Assembly (NCBI GenBank): GCA_964485405.1
Contig: CAZAJG010000019.1
Location: 1-64,000 of the forward strand
Direction of reading: 5' to 3'
Origin: CAKZNE01 sp964485405
GTDB lineage: Bacteria; Bacteroidota; Bacteroidia; Flavobacteriales; Schleiferiaceae
Length of the DNA: 64,000 bases
The position numbers and the translations under genes are program-made. Under the pieces are notes generated by a model. The model did not search any database, was not told the DNA's origin, and saw only the letters and a program-made list of their open reading frames with translations. Shown one piece after another: positions 16,826-26,017 of this stretch; positions within the stretch are counted from its first letter, which is position 1; each line of letters begins with the position of its first letter.

Positions 16826-18529
16826 TTAGTGAATCAATAACATCAGTGATTCATCTAGATTGTTCCCCCTTATTTTGATGCTATACATGCCTTTTGGTAA
16901 ATTTTCTTTAACAAGAGCAATGGTTTTAGAATTCGCTCCTGCTTCTAGTTCCATTTGTGTTTGGTAGCATAGCTTTCCAGTCATATCATACAATAGTAAC
17001 TCCGCAGATTGAGCGGAAGCTGCTTCAAGTTGCAATTGTAGGTTATCTGTTGAGGCTAGGGCAGGGTTGGGGCTTATTTGTGCACTATTGGAAATAGTAG
17101 CCATTTTAGCATTACTACCACCAGGTACAGTAGTGCTTTGACAGAGTTCAGTATCGATCAACGGAATTATATTCCCCATCATCAAACTCTCCGTACCGAT
17201 GGCGGTGAGTGAGGCTTGAAGCGGTTTTACCGGTAAAAACTCAGCAAAAGTAAAGCCCAGTTCTTCGAAACTCTCATTGCATCCGGATACTCCATTAAAA
17301 TAGGCTTTAACCGTATACACTTCACGTAAAGGATCAGTTTCGGCAACCGCATACATCGTAACACCGTCTCCACTTCCGTTGGTGTTTACATCCACATCTA
17401 AACCTGTTTCTTCTACAGTTGGGCCTAAATCATATACAAACAGATCATTAATCCCCACAGGAAACCCAAAATTGTCGATTTTAAAAATGTAAGCATCGTT
17501 GTCTACAGGTCCAGTAACAAAGTATTCATAAGTACCATCATCTTTTAGCCTGCCCGTGGCATCATATCCGTACATATAGTTAACCGCCCGATTAGCCGGT
17601 TGATAAATTCCACTCCATTGAAAGTTCCCGTTCTGATCCGTTTTTGATACCCAACTTCTTTCATCACTTACACCTGCCAAAATAAATCCTGGCATCATAG
17701 GGTCGTTAGCCGTATCGATAGAGTGTAGATAGTCTAGATTTCCTACCCATGAAGCGATAACATCTGCTTGCATAAAACCACCGGTAGCAGGATCAAGCGT
17801 CATCCAGAATCCTTTCTGCAAGGCTGGGTTTGCCTCATTGTATCTACCCACAATTATAAGTTCCGGGTTGTATGGACTTTCTATCAAATCATTCGGTATT
17901 TCCTCACCTTGGTTAAAATCATATAGATTTCCCCACAGTAAACCACCACCACGATCTACGTTTATACACCAGGTAAAGTTGTTGTCGCGAGCATAGAGTA
18001 AACCCGTAGCAAATATTTCTCCGGGTTTGCTTGATGATTCTTTTAAACCCATTACATCAATAGCCGCAGCTTGATTAGGAATACTATATCCTTGCGTATT
18101 CATAACATTTCCCAGGGTGTCTAACTCGATGTACGCTATTCCAAAGGAACGGGGTAAAGGCTCGTAGAAATACGTTCCAATAGCTGCATAGCCTGAGCCA
18201 TCACTATACTCAATTACCTGTCCGCTCGTAAATCGAATTTGATCTCCAGCAGCATTCACAAGCATGTAAGAGTTGGCAAAGTTGTTTGGGGAAATAAATT
18301 GCCCGTTGGCATCTGTGCGGATAACTGAAACACCATAATCACCCCCACCACTCATTAAGCCCGTTATATGTATACCTCCAACAAGATGCCCGGGTCCGGT
18401 GGCGCTGGTATTCATGCCATTTTTAGGAATGGTTCCTATAGCAGGGTCGAAGCCGTAGAGATGTTGAAAGTACTGTGCAGAGCAAAAAGTAGAGCACAGG
18501 GCCAAAAGCCCGATTAGAAATTTTTTCAT
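16826..18529 (-). CDS. Secreted protein with T9SS type A sorting domain
   Basis: 567 residues. Signal peptide 1-18 (cut after 'TFCSA'), then about 440 residues with repeated beta-strand phrases of the form 'NGQFISPNNF', 'DTLGNVMNTQGY', 'TDQNGNFQWSG', typical of the beta-propeller-like repeats in Bacteroidota surface proteins. A T9SS type A C-terminal domain occupies about 485-567 ('ISPNPALAS...QLQLEAA...LLLYDMTGKLCYQTQMEL...LPKGMYSIKI'). It is cargo for T9SS and therefore destined for the cell surface or medium; function not recognised. Single-gene unit ended by the shared stem-loop at 16752-16785. Confidence 0.8.
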   Translation of the reverse strand: MKKFLIGLLALCSTFCSAQYFQHLYGFDPAIGTIPKNGMNTSATGPGHLVGGIHITGLMSGGGDYGVSVIRTDANGQFISPNNFANSYMLVNAAGDQIRFTSGQVIEYSDGSGYAAIGTYFYEPLPRSFGIAYIELDTLGNVMNTQGYSIPNQAAAIDVMGLKESSSKPGEIFATGLLYARDNNFTWCINVDRGGGLLWGNLYDFNQGEEIPNDLIESPYNPELIIVGRYNEANPALQKGFWMTLDPATGGFMQADVIASWVGNLDYLHSIDTANDPMMPGFILAGVSDERSWVSKTDQNGNFQWSGIYQPANRAVNYMYGYDATGRLKDDGTYEYFVTGPVDNDAYIFKIDNFGFPVGINDLFVYDLGPTVEETGLDVDVNTNGSGDGVTMYAVAETDPLREVYTVKAYFNGVSGCNESFEELGFTFAEFLPVKPLQASLTAIGTESLMMGNIIPLIDTELCQSTTVPGGSNAKMATISNSAQISPNPALASTDNLQLQLEAASAQSAELLLYDMTGKLCYQTQMELEAGANSKTIALVKENLPKGMYSIKIRGNNLDESLMLLIH

Positions 18530-18762
18530 AATACTTGAGTTTTTAAATTAATTCATAAACTCAAGTTAGGAAGGAGTTAAGCTTAGCTCCGCATACCAAT
18601 ATGTAAGTGTTAAGATTTTAAGGATAAGTGTAGAAAATTGAGCGTTTCAGTTTTTATAAACCGTTTCAAGCAAGCCCAAATTAAACATGGCGACAGGGGA
18701 AATTAGCTTTTCTTGATATGGGATTTCATCTCCATATCTTTCCACTTCATGGTAAAGCTAGG

Positions 18763-19152
18763 TTAATCTTTAAGCCGATCCGATACGTATTCTACTTTGG
18801 TTTTACCATGCGGTTTAGGTTTACCCTCTTCATCCAAGTTTACCATTACAATTTGATCAATGGAGATGATAATCGCTCTTGTCATTTTGTTGCGCACTTC
18901 ACAACGGAGCGTTAAAGAGGCGGAGCCGAATCGAGTAACTTCAATTCCAATTTCTACAATGTCACCTTGCTTAGCACTGTTCTTAAAATCAATGTCAGAC
19001 ATATACTTGGTAACCACCCTGGGGTTATCGAGCTGTACAATGGCATACAAGGCAGCTTCCTCGTCAATCCATTGCAATAAACGTCCTCCAAAAAGAGATT
19101 GATTGGGATTTAGATCTTCCGGTTTTACCCATTTTCTGGTGTGGAATTTCAT
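18763..19152 (-). CDS. Hotdog-fold acyl-CoA thioesterase
   Basis: 129 residues, the length of the YciA/BFIT single-hotdog family that hydrolyses acyl-CoA. Characteristic phrases are 'NPNQSLFGGRLLQWIDEEAALYA' (the hotdog helix with the catalytic Asp at about residue 30 and the N..G.LFGG lead-in), 'DIDFKNSAKQGDIVEIGIEVTRFGSASLTLRCEV' and 'IDQIVMVNLDEEGKPKPHG'. Cytoplasmic. It is divergently arranged from the sulfotransferase-like gene with 67 bases between them; the 233 bases downstream to the T9SS cargo gene show nothing recognisable. Confidence 0.88.
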   Translation of the reverse strand: MKFHTRKWVKPEDLNPNQSLFGGRLLQWIDEEAALYAIVQLDNPRVVTKYMSDIDFKNSAKQGDIVEIGIEVTRFGSASLTLRCEVRNKMTRAIIISIDQIVMVNLDEEGKPKPHGKTKVEYVSDRLKD

Positions 19153-19219
19153 TTTTTTTGCCGTTGTTATAGTAAAAATCGAATGTAGTCAAAAAAGCAA
19201 TTTTATTCTTTAGGGGTAT

Positions 19220-20110
19220 TTGTATTTTGACTTTAATTTACATTTTAGAATAGATGTTTCAACAGTTTTGAAGTACACACTGTACCCTATATACACGCAG
19301 ATTAAACCTTTACCCGTTTTAGTTTGCCAACGCTTACATGATAAAGTATTTGATTACCCTTTCTTCAATCAAGGCGTTCCGCTTTGCAGAGAGAACAATG
19401 AGTTTATAGAAGTAGGCCAAGTGAATTTGAATGTTGAGAGGGATTTACTTCCCTTATCCGGATTCATTTTTCACACTTCTCATTGTGGCTCTACTTTACT
19501 TGCCAAAATGCTTGCTTCTTCCAATCGCGTTCGAGTGGTATCAGAGCCAGAGGCCATAAATGGATTGTTGCTGAGTTATCTGTATTACGATATACCAAAA
19601 CCAGAAGTTTTAAGATGGTTAGAACATATAGTATCCATGTTTTTGCAAAAGGCAGCCGCAGAGGAAGAACGAGTAATTCTTAAACTAAGTTCTTGGAATA
19701 TCCTATTTATAGACCTGTTTCTGGAAGTATGGCAAAACGTTCCATGGTTGTATTTGGATAGAAAAGAAGAAGAGGTTATTCATTCCATGGAGGCGTCAAA
19801 CTCCGGTTTTACGGAATGGTGGGATCATGCAGGAAGAGTTTTGGTTGGAAAAATTTTCAAAGACAGTGATCGTATCCCTTCCAAGAGGCATTTTTTGGAG
19901 AAGATGTTACACAAAAAAAGAAGTGTTGCTCGTAAGCACAGCAAGTCAAAACAAGCGTTGTTCTTGGATTACACCGAATTGATTTCTGCATTAGAAGGGC
20001 AAATATTGCCACATTTTAATTTGAAATTTTCAGCGCAAGAAGTGGAGGATTCGCTGGAGCAGACAAAATGGTATTCTAAATCTATAGTGCCTAAACGATA
20101 TAAAAATTAA
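19220..20110 (+). CDS. Sulfotransferase-like P-loop protein
   Basis: 296 residues. The phrase 'SGFIFHTSHCGSTLLAKMLASSNRVRVVSEPEA' (about 80-110) is the PAPS-binding P-loop region of the sulfotransferase superfamily, and 'EEERVILKLSSWNILFIDLFLEVWQNVPWLYLDRKEEEVIHSM' (about 143-190) fits the 3'-phosphate-binding part of such folds. The acceptor is unknown. No ATG lies upstream of the domain: the frame opens with a TTG at 19220 (another at 19268), so the start is uncertain. A hairpin terminator follows the stop. Confidence 0.65.
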   Translation: MYFDFNLHFRIDVSTVLKYTLYPIYTQIKPLPVLVCQRLHDKVFDYPFFNQGVPLCRENNEFIEVGQVNLNVERDLLPLSGFIFHTSHCGSTLLAKMLASSNRVRVVSEPEAINGLLLSYLYYDIPKPEVLRWLEHIVSMFLQKAAAEEERVILKLSSWNILFIDLFLEVWQNVPWLYLDRKEEEVIHSMEASNSGFTEWWDHAGRVLVGKIFKDSDRIPSKRHFLEKMLHKKRSVARKHSKSKQALFLDYTELISALEGQILPHFNLKFSAQEVEDSLEQTKWYSKSIVPKRYKN

Positions 20111-20135
20111 AAGGCCAGCATAATGCTGACCTTTT
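20110..20135 (+). terminator. Stem-loop terminator after the sulfotransferase-like gene
   Basis: aaaggccagca (20110-20120) and tgctgaccttt (20124-20134) form an 11-base stem with one mismatch and a three-base loop, followed by T residues. Confidence 0.7.
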
Positions 20136-20248
20136 AGTTGCTGAGTTGGGAAGTATTTAATATTAAGACTCATCCAATGGACAAATCCGGACGCGAAAGT
20201 AAGGATAAATTGGTATATTTTATGATACCTTTTAAAATTTCTGTAAAG

Positions 20249-21526
20249 CTAATGATACCGGAGCTGGAAACTTTGTTTTTCCAACGCCTCCCTATGGTTG
20301 GGATGCGCAATGCTGATTAAGAGCTTTGTACGTTCTTTAATGCTTTTACCATATAAGTTAACAACGCCATATTCTGTAACTACATAATGAATATGTGCTC
20401 TAGTAGTTACCACACCAGCCCCCGGCTTTAACATAGATACGATTTTAGATTCTCCATGTGAGGTAGTACTGGTCATGGCAATAATAGGTTTGCCATTTTC
20501 GCACAAAGAAGCACCTCTAATAAAGTCCATTTGCCCGCCAACACCGGAGTATATAGTGCTGCCGATAGAATCGGCACAAACCTGTCCACTCAAATCAATC
20601 TCAATGGCACTGTTAATAGCTGTTACTTTAGGGTTTCTCCGAATAACGTCCACTTTGTTTACGTAGTCAGATTCTAGCATTTTTACGGAAGGGTTATCGT
20701 CCACAAAATCATAGAGTTTTTTAGAACCAATGAGAAAAGAAGAAACCAAACTACCGGGGTGTTTCTTTTTGTATTTACCGGTAATGATTCCCTTTTCTAC
20801 CAAGGGTAATATACCATCAGAGAACATTTCAGTATGTATGCCTAAATCTTTATGCTGATCTAAATACTTCAAGACGGCATCCGGTATAGAACCGATGCCC
20901 ATCTGAAGTGTAGCTCTATCTTCAATAATGCCCGCAGCAAATTGTCCAATTCTTTCTTCTTCGGCAGAAATGGGTTTGGGATGATGGTAGGGGAGTTCTT
21001 CATCTTTGTATACCAAATAATCTAAGTCATCCAGTCTTATCATGGCATCGCCATGGGTTCTGGGTACATACTTGTTTACTTGTGCAATAACCACATCCGC
21101 TTTGAGCAGCGCAGATTTAGTGGTATCTACGGAAACACCCAAAGAGCAATATCCATGTTGATCAGGTGGCGAAACTTGAACCAGGGCTTTGTTTAAGGGG
21201 ATAACATCTCGTTTAAATAAGTAGGGTATTTCACTTAGAAATATCGGGATGTAGCTTCCTCGGCCTGCCTGTATGGCTTTTCGCGTATTGCTACCCACAA
21301 AAAAGGCATTGATTTTAAAGGATTCGCTGTACTCTTCTCGAGCATATGGAGCTTCTCCTTCCGTGTGTAAATGGTAAAGGTTTACATCTTTAACTGTTCC
21401 ATTTAGTTTACACATTTCGTGTACCAAATATCGGGGACAACCCGCAGCGGTTTGAATAAATACTTTATCGTTACTCTTTATGGTAGATAGAGCTTCGGCT
21501 GCCGTAACCTCTTTCGGTTCTTTCAT
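20249..21526 (-). CDS. Acetyl-CoA hydrolase/4-hydroxybutyrate CoA-transferase family protein
   Basis: 425 residues, the size of class I CoA-transferases of the Cat/AbfT group that exchange CoA between acyl-CoA and acetate or another acid. Marks: 'QVSPPDQHGYCSLGVSVD' (about 117-134), 'LQMGIGSIPDAVLKYL' (207-222), 'GIHTEMFSDGILPLVEKG' with the likely catalytic Glu at 233, 'INSAIEIDLSGQVCADSIG' (304-322) and the glycine loop 'SGVGGQMDFIRGA' (327-339). Cytoplasmic. Monocistronic by position; 261 bases upstream contain nothing I can identify. Substrate specificity cannot be told from sequence by eye. Confidence 0.9.
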   Translation of the reverse strand: MKEPKEVTAAEALSTIKSNDKVFIQTAAGCPRYLVHEMCKLNGTVKDVNLYHLHTEGEAPYAREEYSESFKINAFFVGSNTRKAIQAGRGSYIPIFLSEIPYLFKRDVIPLNKALVQVSPPDQHGYCSLGVSVDTTKSALLKADVVIAQVNKYVPRTHGDAMIRLDDLDYLVYKDEELPYHHPKPISAEEERIGQFAAGIIEDRATLQMGIGSIPDAVLKYLDQHKDLGIHTEMFSDGILPLVEKGIITGKYKKKHPGSLVSSFLIGSKKLYDFVDDNPSVKMLESDYVNKVDVIRRNPKVTAINSAIEIDLSGQVCADSIGSTIYSGVGGQMDFIRGASLCENGKPIIAMTSTTSHGESKIVSMLKPGAGVVTTRAHIHYVVTEYGVVNLYGKSIKERTKLLISIAHPNHREALEKQSFQLRYH

Positions 21527-21787
21527 TTGTATAGGGGTGTTTTACTTTTATAGGGAAGTGATGGGTTTGTTTGTGCTCGAGCCAAAGCCTAGCTTTTTCA
21601 GGTAAACAGACAAATTATTTAGGGAACTAATAACGATCATTGATACCGACCTTTAAGCAGTTTTAGAGTATGACGAATCCTATAATTGACTCCTCAAAAC
21701 TAAGTCTGCTCGTGTGGCTGATGAATGATATTTATCAGGGAATTAAAAATAAACAAGATTAAATCTACAAGCCTTTGGATTACAGGC

Positions 21788-22528
21788 TTATGGTTCATCC
21801 AGCTCTTCTATTTCATCATAGTCTACCAAAAAGTAAGAGCCATATTCACTAACTGCCAGTATTCGTTTTAGTCCAAATGCCACAGCAGTGGCCGTTTTGG
21901 TGTTTAAATTACTGTTTGAATAACTGAAACGATCTCCAGCTTTCATATCGTTTTTACTTTTTACTCTGCTGTATACTTGCCGGAAAGGATACTTTTTAAT
22001 CTTCTCTTTTTCGTCTTCTGTGGGAAAAGCGACCAAAATCCTATCTTTTTCTGTTAGGCCATATACAATACCGGATTGACCGCTTGGATCGATGATTACA
22101 CTATCTCCTACACTAAAAAAGTAATGGTTAGGTTTAAGCTTTTCTCTTTCTATTTGTTTCTGATAATGCGCAGAGTATATAAGAGAATCGCTTTCATTTG
22201 CAAAGCGCACTACATCTGCAGTAAGGGTAAGTTTTGTTTCAACATAAAACAGTCCGTATGTCTTTTTCCGGTCTATGGTTATATTGGCATATTGCTCACC
22301 AACCGAGAGTGGACGGTTACGAATAAGCTCTTTCCGAGCTTCAAACAAAAGAGCATCCTTGGATTTTCCTCCGAATCCTAGGTATCGGGTAGAGCTTGCA
22401 GAACCATAGGCAATTTCTTCATACACCATATTTTGATTGAAAGAAGAAACACTCATATTTCCAAAATGAGTTCTGGCACAGGAAGACAACAATAATCCAG
22501 AAAGGACTAGATAAACTATATTTTTCAT
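21788..22528 (-). CDS. Uncharacterised lipoprotein
   Basis: 246 residues. Lipoprotein signal with cysteine at 17-18 ('LSGLLLSSCART'). Residues 25-110 contain 'SSTRYLGFGGKSKDALLFEARKELIRNRPLSVGEQYANITIDRKKTYG', a pattern seen in small Bacteroidota lipoproteins of DUF6567/TRL-like type (weak recollection). Residues 130-240 hold short beta segments: 'FFSVGDSVIIDPSGQSGIVYGL' and 'KAGDRFSYSNSNLNTKTATAV'. Function unknown. Single gene on its strand with gaps of 102 and 261 bases on either side. Confidence 0.7.
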   Translation of the reverse strand: MKNIVYLVLSGLLLSSCARTHFGNMSVSSFNQNMVYEEIAYGSASSTRYLGFGGKSKDALLFEARKELIRNRPLSVGEQYANITIDRKKTYGLFYVETKLTLTADVVRFANESDSLIYSAHYQKQIEREKLKPNHYFFSVGDSVIIDPSGQSGIVYGLTEKDRILVAFPTEDEKEKIKKYPFRQVYSRVKSKNDMKAGDRFSYSNSNLNTKTATAVAFGLKRILAVSEYGSYFLVDYDEIEELDEP

Positions 22529-22630
22529 ACAACGACAGTTGGTGAATTATTTGGCTTACATATACCACAAGTATACCAAAATCTTGAGGATGTAAGGTTC
22601 GGTTATGAGTTGTGTTTATAAAACACTTGT

Positions 22631-23053
22631 TTAGAGTGTTTTTACATCTGGTTCTAGCCAGTTGAGTCTAGCTTTTACAGAGAACAGAGTTTCTGATCGA
22701 TAGTACTGGAGTGGAAAGTTACTGGCTGCTTGTTCTGATTGAATAAAGCCGTTGCAAAGATCCACCATGGGGAGATTGGAAGTGGCACGGAGATAATTTT
22801 GGGCAAGTAAAAGCCAAAAGCGAGTTATCGTTTCATGATATCCTTCAGTTTCTGTATTGGGTGTGCCTACAGAAGTATTATGATTTGTGATTTTGGATCG
22901 TACATGGTTCATCGCTTTTTCAAATGGATAGGTATGGGTGTACCAAATCGCTACCACTAGATGTGCCTGATGTGTCCATTCGCTTTTTGGAAGCTCTTGA
23001 TTTTCAAACCGAAGAATGAGAGAATTTATTTCTTTTTCGGTGTATGGTTTCAT
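22631..23053 (-). CDS. Conserved hypothetical protein
   Basis: 140 residues, soluble and mostly helical. The start 'MKPYTEKEINSLILRFENQELPKSEWTHQAHLVVAIWYTHTYPFEKAM' contains a W-T-H-Q-A-H-L motif that recurs in a family of short unannotated bacterial proteins; its function is not known to me. Two histidines and the later 'TEGYHETITRFWLLL' may form a metal site (inference). It follows the DUF2007 gene by eight bases on the same strand, so the two are probably cotranscribed. Confidence 0.65.
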   Translation of the reverse strand: MKPYTEKEINSLILRFENQELPKSEWTHQAHLVVAIWYTHTYPFEKAMNHVRSKITNHNTSVGTPNTETEGYHETITRFWLLLAQNYLRATSNLPMVDLCNGFIQSEQAASNFPLQYYRSETLFSVKARLNWLEPDVKTL

Positions 23054-23061
23054 GGGAATAT

Positions 23062-23481
23062 TTACTCTTTTTCGGTTTTAAACTCTTTTCCACAGTTTTT
23101 ACACTTGTAGACTTTATCCAAATAAAAAGGGAAAATCATCAATAAAATAGAAAGAAGTAAGGAGATAAATCCCTTTGCATTTCTACTGGAATTGTAACCA
23201 GAGTAGAGCTGGGTAGACTCACAATTTGGGCACTTTATAGTCCTTCCTTGTTCATCCAGTAAAGGTGTGTTCTGTACCGTATCTAAAACTTGTTGAGCAA
23301 GCTCTACATCAAAGTCGTTCACTTTAATTTTAATCCCTTTTACCGCATTGTTGTATAAAGCATTCATAGTTACCATATTCTCATCAAATATGTAGCAGGC
23401 AATGCCTTCACTTTCTAGCTTAGAGCGAATAATATGAGCTTCAACAGAAGTTTCTGTAGTTTTTAGGGTAACTAAATTCAT
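23062..23481 (-). CDS. DUF2007 domain protein with zinc ribbon and membrane helix
   Basis: 139 residues. Residues 1-70 ('TTETSVEAHIIRSKLESEGIACYIFDENMV...GIKIKVNDFDVELAQQVL') match DUF2007, a small PII-like putative signalling domain. Two cysteine pairs, 'CPNCES' (about 81-86) and 'CKNCGKEF' (about 127-134), flank a hydrophobic helix (about 102-122); together they may make one split zinc ribbon around a membrane hairpin. The role is not established. It sits just upstream of the conserved hypothetical on the minus strand and 45 bases from the methyltransferase stop. Confidence 0.75.
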   Translation of the reverse strand: MNLVTLKTTETSVEAHIIRSKLESEGIACYIFDENMVTMNALYNNAVKGIKIKVNDFDVELAQQVLDTVQNTPLLDEQGRTIKCPNCESTQLYSGYNSSRNAKGFISLLLSILLMIFPFYLDKVYKCKNCGKEFKTEKE

Positions 23482-23526
23482 AGAGGTTAGCTAATGGAGT
23501 AGAACTTTGTGGAAAGCAACTCTGCT

Positions 23527-24369
23527 TTACTTTTGAGCTAAAATAATGTTATACGTCCAAAGTTGCTCTTGGAGAGCTTTGTATTGATAATAACCACATT
23601 TGTAATGGTCTTTGGCAAAGCGAGAAACTTTAGGATGAAAGAGGTTGTACATTTCTGAAGGAAGGGCACCCAAAATTGCAGCATAATACATGCGTTTTGC
23701 ACTTTTCCGGATATGGTCTGTATAATCCCAAACATCCGTTTGAGCAAAGCCTGTTTCATCACAAGCTTTCTTAAAATCCTCCGTAGTGGCATAATTTGGT
23801 ACTGCCCAAGTTTTCATCCATTTGTTGAGCCAATCTTTATCGCTATTGGCCTGTTTGGATGTAGCAAAAAAGTCGGCAAGAATGAGTCGTCCACCTTTTT
23901 TGAGAATTCTGAAACTTTCTTTAATAAAATCTGCTTTATTCGCAGCATGACATACACTTTCACAGGCCCAAACCACGTCAAAAGATTCGTCTGGAAAAGA
24001 GGTTTTCGTAAAATCCATAAGGTGGAAATCAACCTTTCCCTCTAAGCCCTTTTCTTGCGCGCTTGCTCGGGCTAATTCCAATTGCCTTTCGCTTAAAGAA
24101 ATTCCTGTAACCTGAGCACCGGTTTGTTGGTGTGCAAAAAAAGCTGCACCGCCCACACCGCAACCCGCATCCAAAACATGATGAGCGTGTTTAATTTGGC
24201 TCTTTTCGGCCAACAGTTTATTGGTGTTTAGCAAGGCTTCATCAAAGCTGGACGTATCTTTATACCACAAGCCATAGTGAAGAGACAAATTGTTCTTCAG
24301 CTTCCACCATTTTTCGTAATGATTTTGAGTGGTGTTGTAATATTCAGCTACATCCTTTTGTGTAAACAT
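23527..24369 (-). CDS. SAM-dependent methyltransferase (UbiE/sterol-type)
   Basis: About 280 residues. Class I methyltransferase fold with motif I 'HHVLDAGCGVGGAAFFAHQQTGAQVTGISLS' (about 63-93), motif II 'FDVVWACESVCHAANKADFIKESFRILKKGGRLILADFF' and a C-terminal cap with 'SAKRMYYAAILGALPSE'. The arrangement is that of the sterol/tocopherol C-methyltransferase and glycine-sarcosine type enzymes; the acceptor is probably a small molecule or lipid but cannot be named. The ATG at 24369 starts the domain directly (MFTQKDVAEYYN); an ATG at 24390 adds seven residues. Confidence 0.85.
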   Translation of the reverse strand: MFTQKDVAEYYNTTQNHYEKWWKLKNNLSLHYGLWYKDTSSFDEALLNTNKLLAEKSQIKHAHHVLDAGCGVGGAAFFAHQQTGAQVTGISLSERQLELARASAQEKGLEGKVDFHLMDFTKTSFPDESFDVVWACESVCHAANKADFIKESFRILKKGGRLILADFFATSKQANSDKDWLNKWMKTWAVPNYATTEDFKKACDETGFAQTDVWDYTDHIRKSAKRMYYAAILGALPSEMYNLFHPKVSRFAKDHYKCGYYQYKALQEQLWTYNIILAQK

Positions 24370-24452
24370 CTTTTTTATTTCTAAACACATTAAGCCTTAG
24401 GAATGCCAAAGATAGTAGCAATTACAGAGTAGGCAACCGTTGTTTTACACTT

Positions 24453-24782
24453 CTACTTAGGAGGCAAAGTCATAACATAATCGTAGCTCTCATCTAAATA
24501 TTTAGCTAAAACATCCAAATCGCTAAGCAGGGTATCTGGTATAAGAATGTATCCTTTCATGGTAGCTCCATAAGATTTGTAGAGGGTGGTATTCAACTCT
24601 TCCCTATATTTTTCTTGAACCTCTTTTGAGAATCGAATGCCTATTTCTCCTGCTTTATTTAGCAAGGAGAACATATAACCATTGGCTGATGTATAAGGCA
24701 TGGTTTTTCCTTTACGCTGAAAGCGGTCACACTTGGCTACTAGTGCATCGTAAACGTCTAATCTTTCTTTATAAGTACTCAT
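24453..24782 (-). CDS. Small TfoX/DUF1801-like protein
   Basis: 109 residues, soluble. 'YTSANGYMFSLLNKAGEIGIRFSKEVQEKY...YGATMKGYILIPDTLLSDLDVLAKYLDESYDYVMTLPP' has the layout of the TfoX N-terminal/YjbR-type fold (strand-strand, then a 'GYxxIPxxLL' turn and a closing helix). Assignment is tentative. Its ATG overlaps the stop of the SRPBCC gene by four bases (24779-24782), so the two are translated together. Confidence 0.6.
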   Translation of the reverse strand: MSTYKERLDVYDALVAKCDRFQRKGKTMPYTSANGYMFSLLNKAGEIGIRFSKEVQEKYREELNTTLYKSYGATMKGYILIPDTLLSDLDVLAKYLDESYDYVMTLPPK

Positions 24783-25219
24783 TGTTTCTCTACGTATACT
24801 TTAAATTGTTGCATCCACTTATCGCCTTGTTTTCTAAACATACTTGGGAAAAGAATAGCCATTAATTTAGGCATTACCCAATTGATTCGTGTATACTCGT
24901 ATTCATAGTCGTAGCGGGTGGTTTCATCATCTATGGGCACAAAAGTACACTTCATGGTATTGTCCATATGTATATGATGATAAAAGGCTTCAAAAGAATC
25001 AGGAAGTTTGTTTTTGGTAACGGTTTCGGTTAAAAGCATGTCACGTTTTCCATGGGTAAAATACATTTTTGATACCGCTCCATCTTTAGCGGCTTCTCCA
25101 GAAATCAGCTCCTTTTTTTGAAAGCCATCCTGGTATTCCTTTAAACCAGCAGGATCGAGAAAGCATTCTACTACTTTTTCTCTGGCTTGGTTAATAACTA
25201 CAGATCCTTTGTGTTTCAT
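24779..25219 (-). CDS. SRPBCC-family protein (polyketide cyclase/AHSA1-like)
   Basis: 146 residues with the START-like pattern 'KGSVVINQAREKVVECFLDPAGLKEYQDGFQKKELISGEAAKDGAVSKMYF' at the N-terminus and a closing long helix 'RKQGDKWMQQFKVYVEK'. These folds bind a hydrophobic ligand in a cavity; no specific ligand can be inferred. It is the first gene of a two-gene unit with the TfoX-like gene (ATGA overlap). Confidence 0.8.
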   Translation of the reverse strand: MKHKGSVVINQAREKVVECFLDPAGLKEYQDGFQKKELISGEAAKDGAVSKMYFTHGKRDMLLTETVTKNKLPDSFEAFYHHIHMDNTMKCTFVPIDDETTRYDYEYEYTRINWVMPKLMAILFPSMFRKQGDKWMQQFKVYVEKQ

Positions 25220-25275
25220 AGGGTTAAGGTATTATTTTGGGGTTGCAAATAGAAATTCATGCGGTAATTCATCGC

Positions 25276-25875
25276 TTAAGGCTTATCGTACATTACCCAT
25301 TCTTCATTTTCATAATGATATAACCCAGCACTTAAACCAGATAGTTTACAGTTTTCCGTAGGATCAGAACCTGCGCCATTTTCGGAGCGTTCCGTTTTAC
25401 AAGATTTCTCATTTACTCGAATACCTCCTTCTTCTGGCGAAATAGGAGTTTGACAGTACACAAAATAAGAGTCACCATGTCTGCCAAACGATTCATCTGA
25501 ACAATAGGTGATTTCATCCAAAAGGCGTTGTCCATTGTCTAAATCCCAAATCTGAATGTTTCGAACTACTGTGCCTCCACCAGAGCCATAGTAACGTCTT
25601 TCCCAATGTAAAACCAGTTCTTGCTGTCCGGAATGGTTGAGTTCTATTCGTTCACAATCCAGCCCAAAATGGTCTATATCATTATCGTCAAAAACAGAAA
25701 AACTCTTCCATTCGCCATTCATTTTAATTTCAATGTTAGCCTCCCAATCGATTGCAATGCGATATAAACTAGAATCTTCTGGAGGTGTACAGAAATACGA
25801 TTCAGTTTGGGCATGAACCTTTAAAAAGGTTAAAAGGACCAGGCATACGAGAAGAAATGGTTTTTTACAGCTCAT
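25276..25875 (-). CDS. Secreted hypothetical protein
   Basis: 199 residues with a signal peptide (about 1-22, 'LLTFLKVHAQ'). The mature part is acidic and beta-rich with several cysteines ('CTPPEDSS', 'DDIDHFGLDCERIELNHSGQQELVLHWERRYYGSGGGTVVRNIQIWDLDNGQRLLDEITYCSDE'). The central phrase resembles repeats in proteins that report a stored numerical or energy-balance value, but no family is recognised. No lipobox and no T9SS tail, so it should be periplasmic. Neighbours give no clue. Confidence 0.6.
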   Translation of the reverse strand: MSCKKPFLLVCLVLLTFLKVHAQTESYFCTPPEDSSLYRIAIDWEANIEIKMNGEWKSFSVFDDNDIDHFGLDCERIELNHSGQQELVLHWERRYYGSGGGTVVRNIQIWDLDNGQRLLDEITYCSDESFGRHGDSYFVYCQTPISPEEGGIRVNEKSCKTERSENGAGSDPTENCKLSGLSAGLYHYENEEWVMYDKP

Positions 25876-26017
25876 TAAAAAACTTCAAAGAAGGCAATTT
25901 AACTAAACCGCTCGACTAATGCCGTTTACACTATAAAAAAAGGGAGGAAAACACTCAGGTAGCTATCGACTATGAAGAACCCTGACCGAGTTAGAATTAG
26001 CTTGCTCCCTGAACAGA